Notes: generated by a model from the sequence alone, not told the origin. Numbered from the stretch's first letter, positions 1 to 8,652 are shown. The stretch: DNA of 12,996 bases from Balneolaceae bacterium (GCA_007117235.1 SKGY01000183.1:1-12996); one strand, 5' to 3'. Translations and numbers: made by a program.

Positions 1-2499
1 GAGAACGTTTTCTCACAATTTGCCCACAAAAATGTAGAGACTGAAAAAAATAACTGTTTAGTAGGAACCACGATTGGGAAATATGAAATCGTGGAGTTGA
101 TTAACCATGGCGGTATGGGTACAGTTTACAAGGCCGAAAGAAACGATGGTGTTTATGACCAAACTGTTGCCTTAAAACTGATACGGCATGGTATGGATAC
201 TCCAAGAAATATATCCAGGTTTGAAAAGGAACGGTTTATTCTCGCCGGTCTTAATCATCCCCATATAGCGGGATTAGTTGATGGTGGAGTTACAGATTTT
301 GGTCTTCCCTACCTTGTTATGGAGTATGTAGATGGGATGCCAATTGATGATTATTGTGATAAAAACAGTTTGACTATTAAGGAGAGAATTGAGCTTTTCA
401 AAACAATCTGTGAAACTGTTCAATTTGCTCACAACAACATGATTATTCATCGGGATTTAAAACCTGATAACATTTTTATAGACTGCAACGGGTTTGTTAA
501 AATTCTTGATTTTGGAATTGCTAAGCTTCTCGAGGATGGATTAATGAAGGGCAGTGACGATGCTGAACAAACACATCAGGTTTTGACACCAAGTACAGCT
601 GCACCGGAGCAGGTAAAATGTGAAAACGTAACTACAGCGACTGACACTTATGCCCTGGGCATTCTTCTGTTTAAACTGCTTACCGGAATTGCACCATTTA
701 ATTTCGATGGATTGAGTCTGAACAAGAAGAAAGACATTATCGTCAACAAAGTACCACCTCTCCCATCACAAGCATTTATCAGCCTTGATATTGATCGTCA
801 GAATGAGATTTCATTGGCGTACAATCAAACCCCTTTGAAGCACTACAATCTGCTGAGTGGTGATGTTGATGCGATAATTTCAAAAGCACTTAGAAAAGAG
901 AAAGAATTCAGATATCAAACTGCAAATGATCTGTTGTCTGATTTAGACAGGTATCTGAATAACCGGCCGGTTATTGCTCATCACGGTCACTATCGTTACA
1001 AAGTAAAGAAGTTTTTACGTCGCAATTATAAGTCGTTTAGTACTGCCGCGGCAATAGTACTGATGATAACATCATTCAGTATTTATCACACAATACAGAT
1101 ATCTGAAGAGCGAAATCATGCTCAGATTGAGGCTCAAAAAGCAATTCAAGTCACTAATATGCTTTTCAACCTTTTTGAAGCAAGTGATCCGGATGTCTCT
1201 ATGGTTGAACCAATTACCGCCCAGGAACTACTGAATCGCGGTGTTCAGAGGGCTCAGATGCTTAATGAACAACCGGCTGTAAAGGCTCAGATGTACCATG
1301 TGATTGGTCAAATTTATTACAGGCTTGGGGATTTTGAACAGGCTTCACCCCTGATACTTGATGCCATTAGTTTGTACAAAAGTTTATTCGGCGAAGAACA
1401 CCCGGAAACAGCATACTCAATTGCAAGTTTAGGAGCGTTACAAAGTGCAGAAGGCAACTACAAAATCGCAGAACATAATCTTCGCAGAGCCCTTGAGATC
1501 TATACCAAAGACAACATTATAGACTACACAAAGCTTGCCAATATCAAGAGCGACCTTGCATACACGATGAGGCGACAAGGCGATTTTGTCACAGCTGAAG
1601 AGATGTTTAGGCATGGCCATCAGTTATTGGATGAGAACCTTGGATCAAATCATCTTGAGACACTAAACTTTAAAAACAGTCTCGCTACGACTCTATTTAA
1701 TATCGGAAAATATGCTGAAGCCGAAGAGATCTACAGAGAAGTGCTGCCTGAGCGAATTACTGCTCTTGGTTCAGAACATCCTGCAGTAGCTGAAACAAAA
1801 AGCAGCCTTGGTGCCTTGATGATGGTAAACGGCTTAAATGATGAAGCATACGAACTATTGAATGATGCATATTCCATTCGATCTCAAAAACTCGGTGAAG
1901 ATCACCCTCGCACACTGCTCACAAAAAATAATTTAGCGATTCTAAATAGAGACCTTGGACATTTTGATATTTCTGAGAGAATTTTTGGTGATGTATTGGA
2001 GGCGCGAATAGAGCTGATGGGAGTCAATCACACGTCTACTGCAATTTCTCAGTTTAGTTTAGCCGAGTTATTTGTGATGCAAGAACGTTATCCCGAGGCA
2101 AGAGCACTTTTAAAACAAGCCGTATCTACTTTTGAAGATTCCTTTTCAGAAATGCACTCATTCACAGTTAGATCCCAAATGACACTAGCCTATGTCGATC
2201 TTCTGGATCTTGGGATAAATCCTGAATCTTCTGTCATAGAAAGTGAATACAAAAAATTACTGTCAATTCATCACGAACATACTTTGGAACGCGCAATTGC
2301 CGATCACCAGTTTGGAGTTTACTTTCACAGAAAAGGAGACTTTGCTTTAGCTGATTCATTACTTAGGAAATCAGATGAGACGTACAGTAGGCTGCTAAAC
2401 AGCGCAACCACTCGACAGATCATGGTTAAAAATGATCTTGAATTGTTGCGAAATGAGTTTGAATCAGACGTGCAGTATTCAACTTTTATAGATAAGTAG
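1..2499 (+). CDS. Ser/Thr protein kinase with TM segment and TPR sensor region (5' end outside window)
   Basis: The reading frame is open from base 1 to the TAG at 2497-2499, so the true start lies upstream; the GTG at 91 sits inside the kinase fold just before the Gly loop and cannot be the start. Numbering from base 1: Gly loop NHGGMG at 35-40, ATP-binding Lys59 in VALK, catalytic HRD 150-152, DFG 170-172, APE 201-203. All key catalytic residues are present, so an active Hanks-type kinase is expected. The first Gly of GxGGMG is Asn. One hydrophobic segment (about 346-365) follows, then an ASDPD motif near 394 and about 425-760 of kinesin-light-chain-like TPRs with repeated LG-x-x-HP signatures. 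The architecture is a cytoplasmic kinase with an extracytoplasmic TPR domain, which suggests sensing or scaffolding by protein binding. In this family an ECF sigma factor gene often lies just upstream, but that is not visible here. The partner and signal are unknown. Confidence 0.93.
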   Translation, partial: ENVFSQFAHKNVETEKNNCLVGTTIGKYEIVELINHGGMGTVYKAERNDGVYDQTVALKLIRHGMDTPRNISRFEKERFILAGLNHPHIAGLVDGGVTDFGLPYLVMEYVDGMPIDDYCDKNSLTIKERIELFKTICETVQFAHNNMIIHRDLKPDNIFIDCNGFVKILDFGIAKLLEDGLMKGSDDAEQTHQVLTPSTAAPEQVKCENVTTATDTYALGILLFKLLTGIAPFNFDGLSLNKKKDIIVNKVPPLPSQAFISLDIDRQNEISLAYNQTPLKHYNLLSGDVDAIISKALRKEKEFRYQTANDLLSDLDRYLNNRPVIAHHGHYRYKVKKFLRRNYKSFSTAAAIVLMITSFSIYHTIQISEERNHAQIEAQKAIQVTNMLFNLFEASDPDVSMVEPITAQELLNRGVQRAQMLNEQPAVKAQMYHVIGQIYYRLGDFEQASPLILDAISLYKSLFGEEHPETAYSIASLGALQSAEGNYKIAEHNLRRALEIYTKDNIIDYTKLANIKSDLAYTMRRQGDFVTAEEMFRHGHQLLDENLGSNHLETLNFKNSLATTLFNIGKYAEAEEIYREVLPERITALGSEHPAVAETKSSLGALMMVNGLNDEAYELLNDAYSIRSQKLGEDHPRTLLTKNNLAILNRDLGHFDISERIFGDVLEARIELMGVNHTSTAISQFSLAELFVMQERYPEARALLKQAVSTFEDSFSEMHSFTVRSQMTLAYVDLLDLGINPESSVIESEYKKLLSIHHEHTLERAIADHQFGVYFHRKGDFALADSLLRKSDETYSRLLNSATTRQIMVKNDLELLRNEFESDVQYSTFIDK

Positions 2500-2502
2500 A
2501 TA

Positions 2503-3141
2503 TTATCTCGATTTTTGTTGAAAGGAATCAATCGACTGATTGAGTATCATCTTAGCTTCTTCAGCACCACCAATATCAAGTAATTCAACAAACCCTTCTC
2601 CCTTGTAGTTTACCAACCACGTTGACAAAATTTCTACGACTCCCGGATATTGATTTTTGAGCTCCCTAATTGTTGAAACATTATAGAACCAGCTGTCAAC
2701 ATCCACAGCAATAAGTTTATCATCTCTTTCTCCCCGATCAAGCATTTTAATTATTCCAATTACTTTACCCTGAACCACACTCCCTCTTCTCTGGGCAGGT
2801 CCAAGCAAAAATATATCAATTGGATCGTTGTCGCCGCCCAGTTCCGGATCAAGCCACGTTTGTGGAACCATTCCATAATTGGCCGGATATGGTAGATATC
2901 TAACAATCCGGAGTGAATCATCTACCACTTCCCATTCTAAAGCACCACTCTCCTTATTTACTTCCCACTTATCATTAGATCCTGCCGGTATTTCTATAAC
3001 AATATTAACCATTCCATTATCAGATAATGCCGGAAAGTTATTCAGGTAGTCATGGTCAGCTATCGTTGTCTTAGGCTCATCTGTGTTAATGCAGGAGACT
3101 AGTAATAACAGTAATAAAGGAAGCCAGAGTTTTTGAGTCAT
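2503..3141 (-). CDS. ppa: Family I inorganic pyrophosphatase, lipoprotein form
   Basis: The 212-aa protein hydrolyses pyrophosphate to two phosphates. The family signature D-x-D-P-x-D is present (D104, D106, D109). By recalled comparison with E. coli Ppa the active-site set is complete: E50, K58, E60, R78 or R81, Y85, Y89, D135, D140, K142, Y179, K180. The unusual part is the N-terminus: one Lys, a poly-Leu core and a lipobox LVSC with Cys17, followed by a linker to about residue 45. This predicts export and lipid anchoring, while the usual enzyme is cytoplasmic and lacks this extension. The start ATG (3139-3141) is supported by the complete signal peptide; no Shine-Dalgarno is seen. The gene is convergent with the kinase (2 to 3 bp between stops) and divergent from the TonB receptor gene. 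I infer phosphate release from PPi in the periplasm or on a membrane surface. Family assignment is very secure; location is predicted. Confidence 0.95.
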   Translation of the reverse strand: MTQKLWLPLLLLLLVSCINTDEPKTTIADHDYLNNFPALSDNGMVNIVIEIPAGSNDKWEVNKESGALEWEVVDDSLRIVRYLPYPANYGMVPQTWLDPELGGDNDPIDIFLLGPAQRRGSVVQGKVIGIIKMLDRGERDDKLIAVDVDSWFYNVSTIRELKNQYPGVVEILSTWLVNYKGEGFVELLDIGGAEEAKMILNQSIDSFQQKSR

Positions 3142-3241
3142 TTTTAGATTATAAACGTTGGGGTGGGTATCTAATTCGCAGAATGGTACGCAATTCTAAA
3201 TGAGCGAATATTACCAAAATGTTAAGCCGGATTGCATCAAT

Positions 3242-3278
3242 TAACCAAACGGTAACATCGGGATAACATTATAGTAAC
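3242..3278. promoter_or_regulatory. Four TAAC motifs at exact 11-bp period (candidate response-regulator box)
   Basis: TAAC occurs at 3242-3245, 3253-3256, 3264-3267 and 3275-3278, each exactly 11 bp from the last. The units are ATTAACCAAAC, GGTAACATCGG, GATAACATTAT and AGTAACTGCTC. An 11-bp direct-repeat period is typical of PhoB/OmpR-family sites (for example Pho boxes), two units per dimer. The array lies in the divergent region between the pyrophosphatase and TonB receptor genes, about 16 bp upstream of a TTGACA. A further TAAC at 3303 is out of phase. Function is inferred. Confidence 0.45.
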
Positions 3279-3293
3279 TGCTCAAAGATAGGT

Positions 3294-3323
3294 TTGACAC
3301 AGTAACAATTACTTAATTATCAA
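3294..3323 (+). promoter_or_regulatory. Candidate sigma70-like promoter for the TonB receptor gene
   Basis: A perfect TTGACA (3294-3299) is followed after 18 bp by TATCAA (3318-3323), a 4/6 match to the -10 consensus. This would start transcription near 3330, about 14 bases before the ATG at 3344. Bacteroidota housekeeping promoters often use a different -33/-7 pattern, so this is only a candidate. The rest of the 202-bp region 3142-3343 holds the TAAC array and nothing else I can name. Confidence 0.3.
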
Positions 3324-3343
3324 GCTATCTATTCCGCCGTTAT

Positions 3344-6136
3344 ATGAAAGTACTCGCCACATTAATTTTACTTCTCACGCTTGCTGATGACTCTCTTTCA
3401 AATCGGGTCAGCGGCACTGTAACTGATTCAAACAGCAACGACCTTTTGATCAGTGCTCACGTTCGATTTACGAATATCGAAACTGAACGTAATTACTCAA
3501 CAATTACCGGACTCAATGGAAATTACTCTATCAATAATCTTCCTGCCGGTAATTACAACATCAGAGTGACCTATGTCGGTTATGAGACATACAATTCTGA
3601 AACAACTATTTCTGAAAATGATGATATCACACTTAACTTTGAATTAAAACCTGACCCTCAAACCCTTTCAGAAATAGTTGTTTTCGGGGATCAACGTGGC
3701 ACAGATGCTCAAGCCAGAAATCTTGAGAGACGTGCTGTAAATGTCACAAATATCGTATCAGCCCGTCAGATTCAAATTTCCCCCGATATAACTGTTGCCA
3801 ATGTGATACAGAGAGTTTCGGGATTATCTATAGAGAGAAATTCAAGCGGTGATCCACAGTATGCAATTATACGTGGAATGGATAAGCGTTATAACAACAC
3901 ACTTGTAAATGGCATAAAGATTCCCTCTCCTGACAATGACAACAGATTTGTGCCTCTGGATATTTTTCCTGCAGTTTTTTTAGAGCGTCTTGAAGTTTCC
4001 AAATCGTTGACAGCAGATATGGAAGCCGATGCTATAGGAGGAACTGTGAATATGGTAATGAGATCAGCGCCTTATGAGCAGTTTTTTGATGCTGATGTAC
4101 AATTAGGATACAATTTGATGAATCTGGACAACTCTTTTTCGTCTTACAATCGATCAGTTGTAAACCGACGGTCGCCCAGAGAGATGTTCGGTGAAGATTA
4201 CAGAGCTGTACCGGCTGATTTCCCGGTCGAAAATATGATTCCCGAGCAGATTACACCTATGCCTGATCTGCTTGCAAGTGCCACATATGGAAACAGATTT
4301 TTTAATAAACGCTTAGGATTGATGGCCGGTGCAAGCTTCCAAAACTCATACAAGCCGGTTTCAAACTATTTCTATAATCCTGCAGTGAACTCTTTTGAAG
4401 GGAATCCACTAATCATGCGGGAGTTAATTGAGCGAGAGACAAGTTCTCAAATCCAGCGCTTCGCATTTCATACTAAGCTCGACTATAATTTATCAGAAAG
4501 ACATACAATTGGTCTCTATGCTGGTAAATACCTTTTAAATGAATTCAGAGTTAGAGAGCAGCAGTTAAGAGATAATTTCGTAATTGCTCAAAGCTACGTT
4601 GTGTATCCTCTTACAAGGGTAACAAATACATACCAAGATATTACTACCGTAGATTTATCAGGTCAGCACAATTTTTCAAGATACTTTTTAGCAAATTGGA
4701 ACGCTGTTTATTCACTTGCAAGTAATGACAGACCTGATGACGGCGTATTTTCACGTGCAGCACAATTTGACTCCAACTTAAATCAGGCCACCAATGAAAT
4801 CGTCTATTTTCAAGGTGTCAGAAACTCTCGTGCCTGGGAAAGAAACACTGACACTGATCTCTCTTTCTATGCGAATATAATTTATGATTTGAGCCAGATT
4901 TCAGAAGGTTCACGAGTATCAGTAGGTGGTGTAGCCAGAATTAAGGAGCGAGATAATTTCTACAACTACTACAACTACTCACAGATATTTGGGCAATTCA
5001 GGGGTGAAGACTGGGACAACTTTGGTGACGTTCAGTTCACATCCATGGCAAACCCGCGCGGCAGTGGTAATCAAAGTAACCTTGTTTATGATGCTTTTGA
5101 GGATATTTATGCGGGCTATGTAACAACCCGTTGGGAGTATAACGGGAACCAGCTGGAACTTGGTCTTAGAGCAGAAGTAACAAGTCAATCCTATGAAATT
5201 AATCCACTCTCGGCGGCCGCAAATCAAACTGATCTTTCACAGACTCAGAACTACACTAATCTCTTCCCCTCCGTTAGTCTAAAAGTACCACTCAATGATC
5301 GTAATTATCTCAAAGCCAATTATTTCAAAGGAATCAGTCGACCTGGGTTTTATGAGATAGTACCAACAATCAGAAGTGCAGGTGGTGGAGACTCTTTCTA
5401 CAGTGAACGTGGAAACCCTGACCTGAAACCTTCAATTGGACACAGTGCAGATCTTCGTTATGAATTTTTTCCACAGGGAGTTGACCAGGTTTTGGTTGGC
5501 ATTTTCTACAAAAAAATTATTGATCCTATTGAATACGGATTTCCAGAAGCACAAACAGCTGATGAGCGACCAAGAACTAATCGAATCTTACCACAAAATT
5601 TCGATGATGCAACCAACATTGGAGTTGAAGTAGATGTGACGCGATATTTTAACCAGTTTGGGGTGAGATTAAACTACACCTTTACACAGTCTGAAATCAC
5701 AACAAATAAGATTGTCATAAATCAGGATCAATCTTTTTCACTTGTGGATCAAACCCGCCCATTGCAGGGGCAATCTGATCACATCGCAAACCTTAGTCTG
5801 CTTTACAAAGGATTAAATAACGGTTTGGATATGCAGCTGAGTCTCAACTATACAGGTGAGCGGATTGCCGTAGTATCACCTTTCTTTGAAGCGGACCATT
5901 ACATGCGAGGCTCTACCCAACTCGATTTCTCAATTGAGAGAAGGTTCGATAACAACGTAGTCATTTTTGGTAAGGCAAATAACCTCTTAGATACGCCCTA
6001 TCAACTATATGTTAAAAAGCCTCTTGCTGTGCCGGATGACCCCTATCCATTTCAAACAGACCCAAACAATATCGGGCTTGTTCGAAGAGATCTCTTTGGT
6101 CAATCTTTCCGACTCGGGCTCAGATACAGTTTTTGA
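3344..6136 (+). CDS. TonB-dependent outer-membrane receptor with N-terminal carboxypeptidase-regulatory-like domain
   Basis: The 930-aa protein is an energy-coupled outer-membrane transporter. A signal peptide covers about residues 1-19, then a carboxypeptidase-D-regulatory-like Ig-fold domain about 21-103 with GLNGNYSINNLPAGNY, a TonB-box-like LSEIVVFG at 108-115, a plug about 125-242 containing IIRGMDKRYNNTLVNG and a closing GGTVNM, and a beta-barrel to the C-terminus, which ends in Phe as outer-membrane barrels do. An in-frame stop at 3314-3316 with no other ATG supports this start. No SusD-like gene follows, so it is not a classical SusCD pair; the next gene 42 bp downstream is a beta-helix lipoprotein probably in the same transcript. 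The substrate cannot be read from the sequence. A link to phosphate or phosphorylated compounds is only suggested by the divergent lipoprotein pyrophosphatase and the 11-bp repeats upstream. Confidence 0.95.
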   Translation: MKVLATLILLLTLADDSLSNRVSGTVTDSNSNDLLISAHVRFTNIETERNYSTITGLNGNYSINNLPAGNYNIRVTYVGYETYNSETTISENDDITLNFELKPDPQTLSEIVVFGDQRGTDAQARNLERRAVNVTNIVSARQIQISPDITVANVIQRVSGLSIERNSSGDPQYAIIRGMDKRYNNTLVNGIKIPSPDNDNRFVPLDIFPAVFLERLEVSKSLTADMEADAIGGTVNMVMRSAPYEQFFDADVQLGYNLMNLDNSFSSYNRSVVNRRSPREMFGEDYRAVPADFPVENMIPEQITPMPDLLASATYGNRFFNKRLGLMAGASFQNSYKPVSNYFYNPAVNSFEGNPLIMRELIERETSSQIQRFAFHTKLDYNLSERHTIGLYAGKYLLNEFRVREQQLRDNFVIAQSYVVYPLTRVTNTYQDITTVDLSGQHNFSRYFLANWNAVYSLASNDRPDDGVFSRAAQFDSNLNQATNEIVYFQGVRNSRAWERNTDTDLSFYANIIYDLSQISEGSRVSVGGVARIKERDNFYNYYNYSQIFGQFRGEDWDNFGDVQFTSMANPRGSGNQSNLVYDAFEDIYAGYVTTRWEYNGNQLELGLRAEVTSQSYEINPLSAAANQTDLSQTQNYTNLFPSVSLKVPLNDRNYLKANYFKGISRPGFYEIVPTIRSAGGGDSFYSERGNPDLKPSIGHSADLRYEFFPQGVDQVLVGIFYKKIIDPIEYGFPEAQTADERPRTNRILPQNFDDATNIGVEVDVTRYFNQFGVRLNYTFTQSEITTNKIVINQDQSFSLVDQTRPLQGQSDHIANLSLLYKGLNNGLDMQLSLNYTGERIAVVSPFFEADHYMRGSTQLDFSIERRFDNNVVIFGKANNLLDTPYQLYVKKPLAVPDDPYPFQTDPNNIGLVRRDLFGQSFRLGLRYSF

Positions 6137-6178
6137 TTTAAATCTTAATCCTCAACCAAACACAACCAACACATAACA

Positions 6179-7612
6179 ATGAATACAATAAAAAAACTAT
6201 TAATCGCCCTCTTTTCAGTGGGGCTACTGTTTTCACTCGCATCTTGCGGTGACGACACTCCTGTTAGTCCCGGAAATGGCAACGGTAACGGAAATGGTAA
6301 TGGTGAAACACCTCCGCCTGCAGAGTCAGGAATTTCAGGTGATATGACCGAAATCGATTTTGAAGAAGGTGAACTCTATCTGGTAACAGGCGATCTGTTT
6401 GTTCCTGAAGGAGAATCAGTAACTATCCCCGCTGGTGTAACGCTAGAATTTCAGGAAGGAGATAATGGCGAAGCATGGTTTGTTGAAGTATTCGGCTCTC
6501 TTTACGTTATGGGTGAAGAAGGAGCACGAGTAACATTGACAGCTTCTGAAGACCTTATCAACTCTTCCAAGAATAATGGAATTGGTCAGCTTTGGGGTGG
6601 AATCATTGGAACGATCACAACCGGTGACCTCGTCATTCAACATACTGACATCATTCACGCAGGTGGAACAACAAGAGAGGAGAATGCAATGGCTCTTCCG
6701 GCAACCGGTGGTGGTGGCGAATTGAGTGCAGGTGATGCAAGTTATGCAATTTACTTTGTACGCGAAGCAGGTGAGCGTCAAGACGGGATCTTTGTGCTTC
6801 AGCACTCGAGAATCTCTTTTACCCCTGATGACGGAATCAGAATCAACGGTGGAAAAACACTGATGACCAACAACGTATTTGAAGTGATTGGCGGTACCGG
6901 TGGAGATGTGGTTAACATTAAGGCTGCTACAAACGGCGACTTTGCATATAACTTGTGTTACAATGGTGCCACAAACTGTCTGAAAACAGCAGATACAGGT
7001 CCCGGTGAGCGAGGTAGAGCACACACCAACTTCTACAATAACACGATCGTAAACCATGGTTACAGACGTGCTGAACCAGGTCGTGGAGCAGGCCTCAACT
7101 ACGAATCAAACGGTTTTGGTGATGTTTATAACAACCTGAATGTTAATGTTCGATTCGGTTTACGATTAGTTCGTGGCGAAAGTGAGCCAAATGTAGATAT
7201 GCTCAACTACGGCTATAACTGGTATTACGGCAGTGTTCAAACAATTGTTGATGAATTTTATCCATCAGACCAGACATCCTCATGGGGATTGATTGGTTAT
7301 GATCCAAGAACTCCAATTCCTGACAGTGATGTTACAGGCGGTCCCGGAGAGAACGATCCAATGTTTGTAAACTTTGATCCATCTGATTTCGAATTCAGTG
7401 GCAACACTACGATCAGTACGGATCCACTGAGAAACAACATTGATCCAATTCCTGCTGATGCAGATTTCAGGCTTCAAGCCGGTTCACCTGCATTAACAGG
7501 TGCTTTCACAGACTTTGATTTTGTTCATGATACATACACAACATTAGACGGGTCTATGACCTTTACGCCACCTGCTCCTTCCGAGTTTTTCGGAGCATTT
7601 GGATCAGAATAA
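6179..7612 (+). CDS. Beta-helix-type surface lipoprotein
   Basis: The 477-aa protein has a lipoprotein signal peptide with lipobox LASC (Cys23), followed by GDD and a flexible Gly-Asn linker (32-42) plus a Pro run. The body has the short regular beta-strand and Asn/Gly-turn pattern of right-handed parallel beta-helices: an early SVTIPAGVTLEF element, QLWGGIIGTITTGDLVIQH, repeated N-N-x-F/I-x-V turns, and a typical end ADFRLQAGSPALTGA. It resembles Bacteroidota lipoproteins often misnamed 'multidrug transporter' that sit beside TonB receptors; this is recall. The catalytic residues of a known lyase were not recognised, so binding or an unknown hydrolase or lyase role are both open. It lies 42 bp after the TonB receptor gene with an A/C-rich leader lacking a Shine-Dalgarno, and is followed at once by an intrinsic terminator. 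The C-x-D-D start suggests surface exposure. Confidence 0.85.
   Translation: MNTIKKLLIALFSVGLLFSLASCGDDTPVSPGNGNGNGNGNGETPPPAESGISGDMTEIDFEEGELYLVTGDLFVPEGESVTIPAGVTLEFQEGDNGEAWFVEVFGSLYVMGEEGARVTLTASEDLINSSKNNGIGQLWGGIIGTITTGDLVIQHTDIIHAGGTTREENAMALPATGGGGELSAGDASYAIYFVREAGERQDGIFVLQHSRISFTPDDGIRINGGKTLMTNNVFEVIGGTGGDVVNIKAATNGDFAYNLCYNGATNCLKTADTGPGERGRAHTNFYNNTIVNHGYRRAEPGRGAGLNYESNGFGDVYNNLNVNVRFGLRLVRGESEPNVDMLNYGYNWYYGSVQTIVDEFYPSDQTSSWGLIGYDPRTPIPDSDVTGGPGENDPMFVNFDPSDFEFSGNTTISTDPLRNNIDPIPADADFRLQAGSPALTGAFTDFDFVHDTYTTLDGSMTFTPPAPSEFFGAFGSE
6272..6304 (+). repeat. Degenerate GGNAAY hexanucleotide tract (Gly-Asn linker)
   Basis: Five consecutive Gly-Asn codon pairs plus a final Gly are encoded by imperfect GGNAAY hexamers. 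Third positions vary, so the tract encodes a spacer between the lipid anchor and the folded domain and is less prone to slippage than a perfect repeat. Confidence 0.8.
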
Positions 7613-7619
7613 ATCATTT

Positions 7620-7649
7620 AAAGAGCGGGCATGAAGTCCGCTCTTTTTT
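7620..7649 (+). terminator. Intrinsic terminator after the beta-helix lipoprotein
   Basis: AAAGAGCGG (7620-7628) pairs perfectly with CCGCTCTTT (7638-7646) around a 9-base loop and runs into a T tract ending at 7649. It lies 7 bp after the stop at 7612 and only about 12 bp before the next gene's TTG start. Confidence 0.9.
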
Positions 7650-7661
7650 TATCCCCCTCTT

Positions 7662-8633
7662 TTGATAAAAAAAGCTACATATATCTTTCTTTCTCTGTTT
7701 CTGTTACAGTGTTCAGATCAATCCCTCCAATTAGAAGATGAGTTTCCTTACAGCTATGATTGGGCGAACCATACACCTTTTGTAACTGATTACAACACAT
7801 TCTCTTTACCATTCACCGAAGATTTTGAGCCAATCCCCGAAAACAAAGGAGAAGTTGCAATGAGTGAAGCGTCAGGCCTTGCATGGAGTATGAAAAATCC
7901 GGGTAAAGTTTGGGCTCATAATGATTCGGGTCACGCAAATACAATTTTTCTTATTGATTCCACCTCAGGTGAAATCATGGCCAGATACACCATAGGAGGC
8001 ACCGTTAATCTTGATTGGGAAGATATGGAACTCTCCTACGGGCCTATTGAAGGTGAACATTACATCTACATAGCCGATACGGGCGACAATAACGAACGCC
8101 GCCCAAATTACAGCATCTACCGATTTCCGGAGCCTGAGTATGAAGAGGAGCATTACGGTCGTAACATATTTTTAGACGATGCCGGTGTAGAACGGATACG
8201 CTTTGAATATCCCGATGGAAGTCATGACACCGAAGGCATGCTGGTTGATCCCCTTACAAAAGACATCTTTCTGGTGACAAAACGTGATGTCGTTTCCATG
8301 CTCTATGTGCTGCCCTACCCACAACCTATAGATGAGCTTTACACTATTTACAAAGCCGGAGATTTTTCCTTCAGACAAGCGTCTGCGGCTACATCATCAC
8401 TTAGTGGTGAACGGGTATTAATTAAAAACAGACAGGAAATTTTTTACTGGCAACGAGAGGCAGGTGAAACTATGGTTGAAATGCTTGCCCGCACACCTGT
8501 AAAAGCTCCATACGCCGGAGAACCACAGGGTGAAGCGATCTGCTTCGACCTGGATTACAACTACTTCACACTAAGCGAAGAACTCAATTCAACAACAGTA
8601 CCACCACTTTTCAAATACACATACATACAATAA
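7662..8633 (+). CDS. Beta-propeller-like lipoprotein (TTG start)
   Basis: The 323-aa protein begins at TTG: that start gives a complete lipoprotein signal peptide (IKK, hydrophobic core, lipobox LLQC with Cys17); an in-frame TGA at 7632-7634 and the lack of any ATG before 7859 exclude alternatives. The body shows regularly spaced acidic motifs of a propeller fold: SEASGLAW near 68-75, AHNDSG 85-90, LDWEDM 117-122, ADTGDN 138-143, HDTEGML 188-194 and GEAICFD 290-296. The pattern recalls SdiA-regulated/YjiK-like and phytase-like or SMP-30-like propellers, in which such Asp/Glu residues can bind metal in the central channel; I cannot choose between these. The gene starts about 12 bp after the terminator of the previous gene, so it depends on read-through or on a promoter inside or before that hairpin. 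It ends 19 bp before the LRR gene, suggesting co-transcription. Confidence 0.82.
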   Translation: MIKKATYIFLSLFLLQCSDQSLQLEDEFPYSYDWANHTPFVTDYNTFSLPFTEDFEPIPENKGEVAMSEASGLAWSMKNPGKVWAHNDSGHANTIFLIDSTSGEIMARYTIGGTVNLDWEDMELSYGPIEGEHYIYIADTGDNNERRPNYSIYRFPEPEYEEEHYGRNIFLDDAGVERIRFEYPDGSHDTEGMLVDPLTKDIFLVTKRDVVSMLYVLPYPQPIDELYTIYKAGDFSFRQASAATSSLSGERVLIKNRQEIFYWQREAGETMVEMLARTPVKAPYAGEPQGEAICFDLDYNYFTLSEELNSTTVPPLFKYTYIQ

Positions 8634-8652
8634 AAACTAATACACTAAATCA

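Noticed and set aside
91..93. GTG at 91 as start of the kinase gene
   Set aside because: The frame is open back to base 1 and encodes GTTIGKYEIVE, the normal lead-in to the kinase Gly loop, so the start is upstream of the window.
2528..2543. TCAATC-GATTGA hairpin just after the kinase gene as a terminator
   Set aside because: It is a short AT-rich stem inside the pyrophosphatase coding sequence with no T tract on either strand.
3148..3153. Perfect TATAAT (minus strand) before the pyrophosphatase gene
   Set aside because: It ends only about 6 bases before the ATG, too close for a -10 box with a normal leader, and no -35 partner is placed correctly.
6443..7057. 204-aa antisense ORF rich in Cys inside the beta-helix gene
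   Set aside because: It lies wholly opposite a well-supported lipoprotein gene, has no signal or recognisable motif, and its Cys-rich composition follows from the complementary strand of Gly/Thr/Asn-rich codons.
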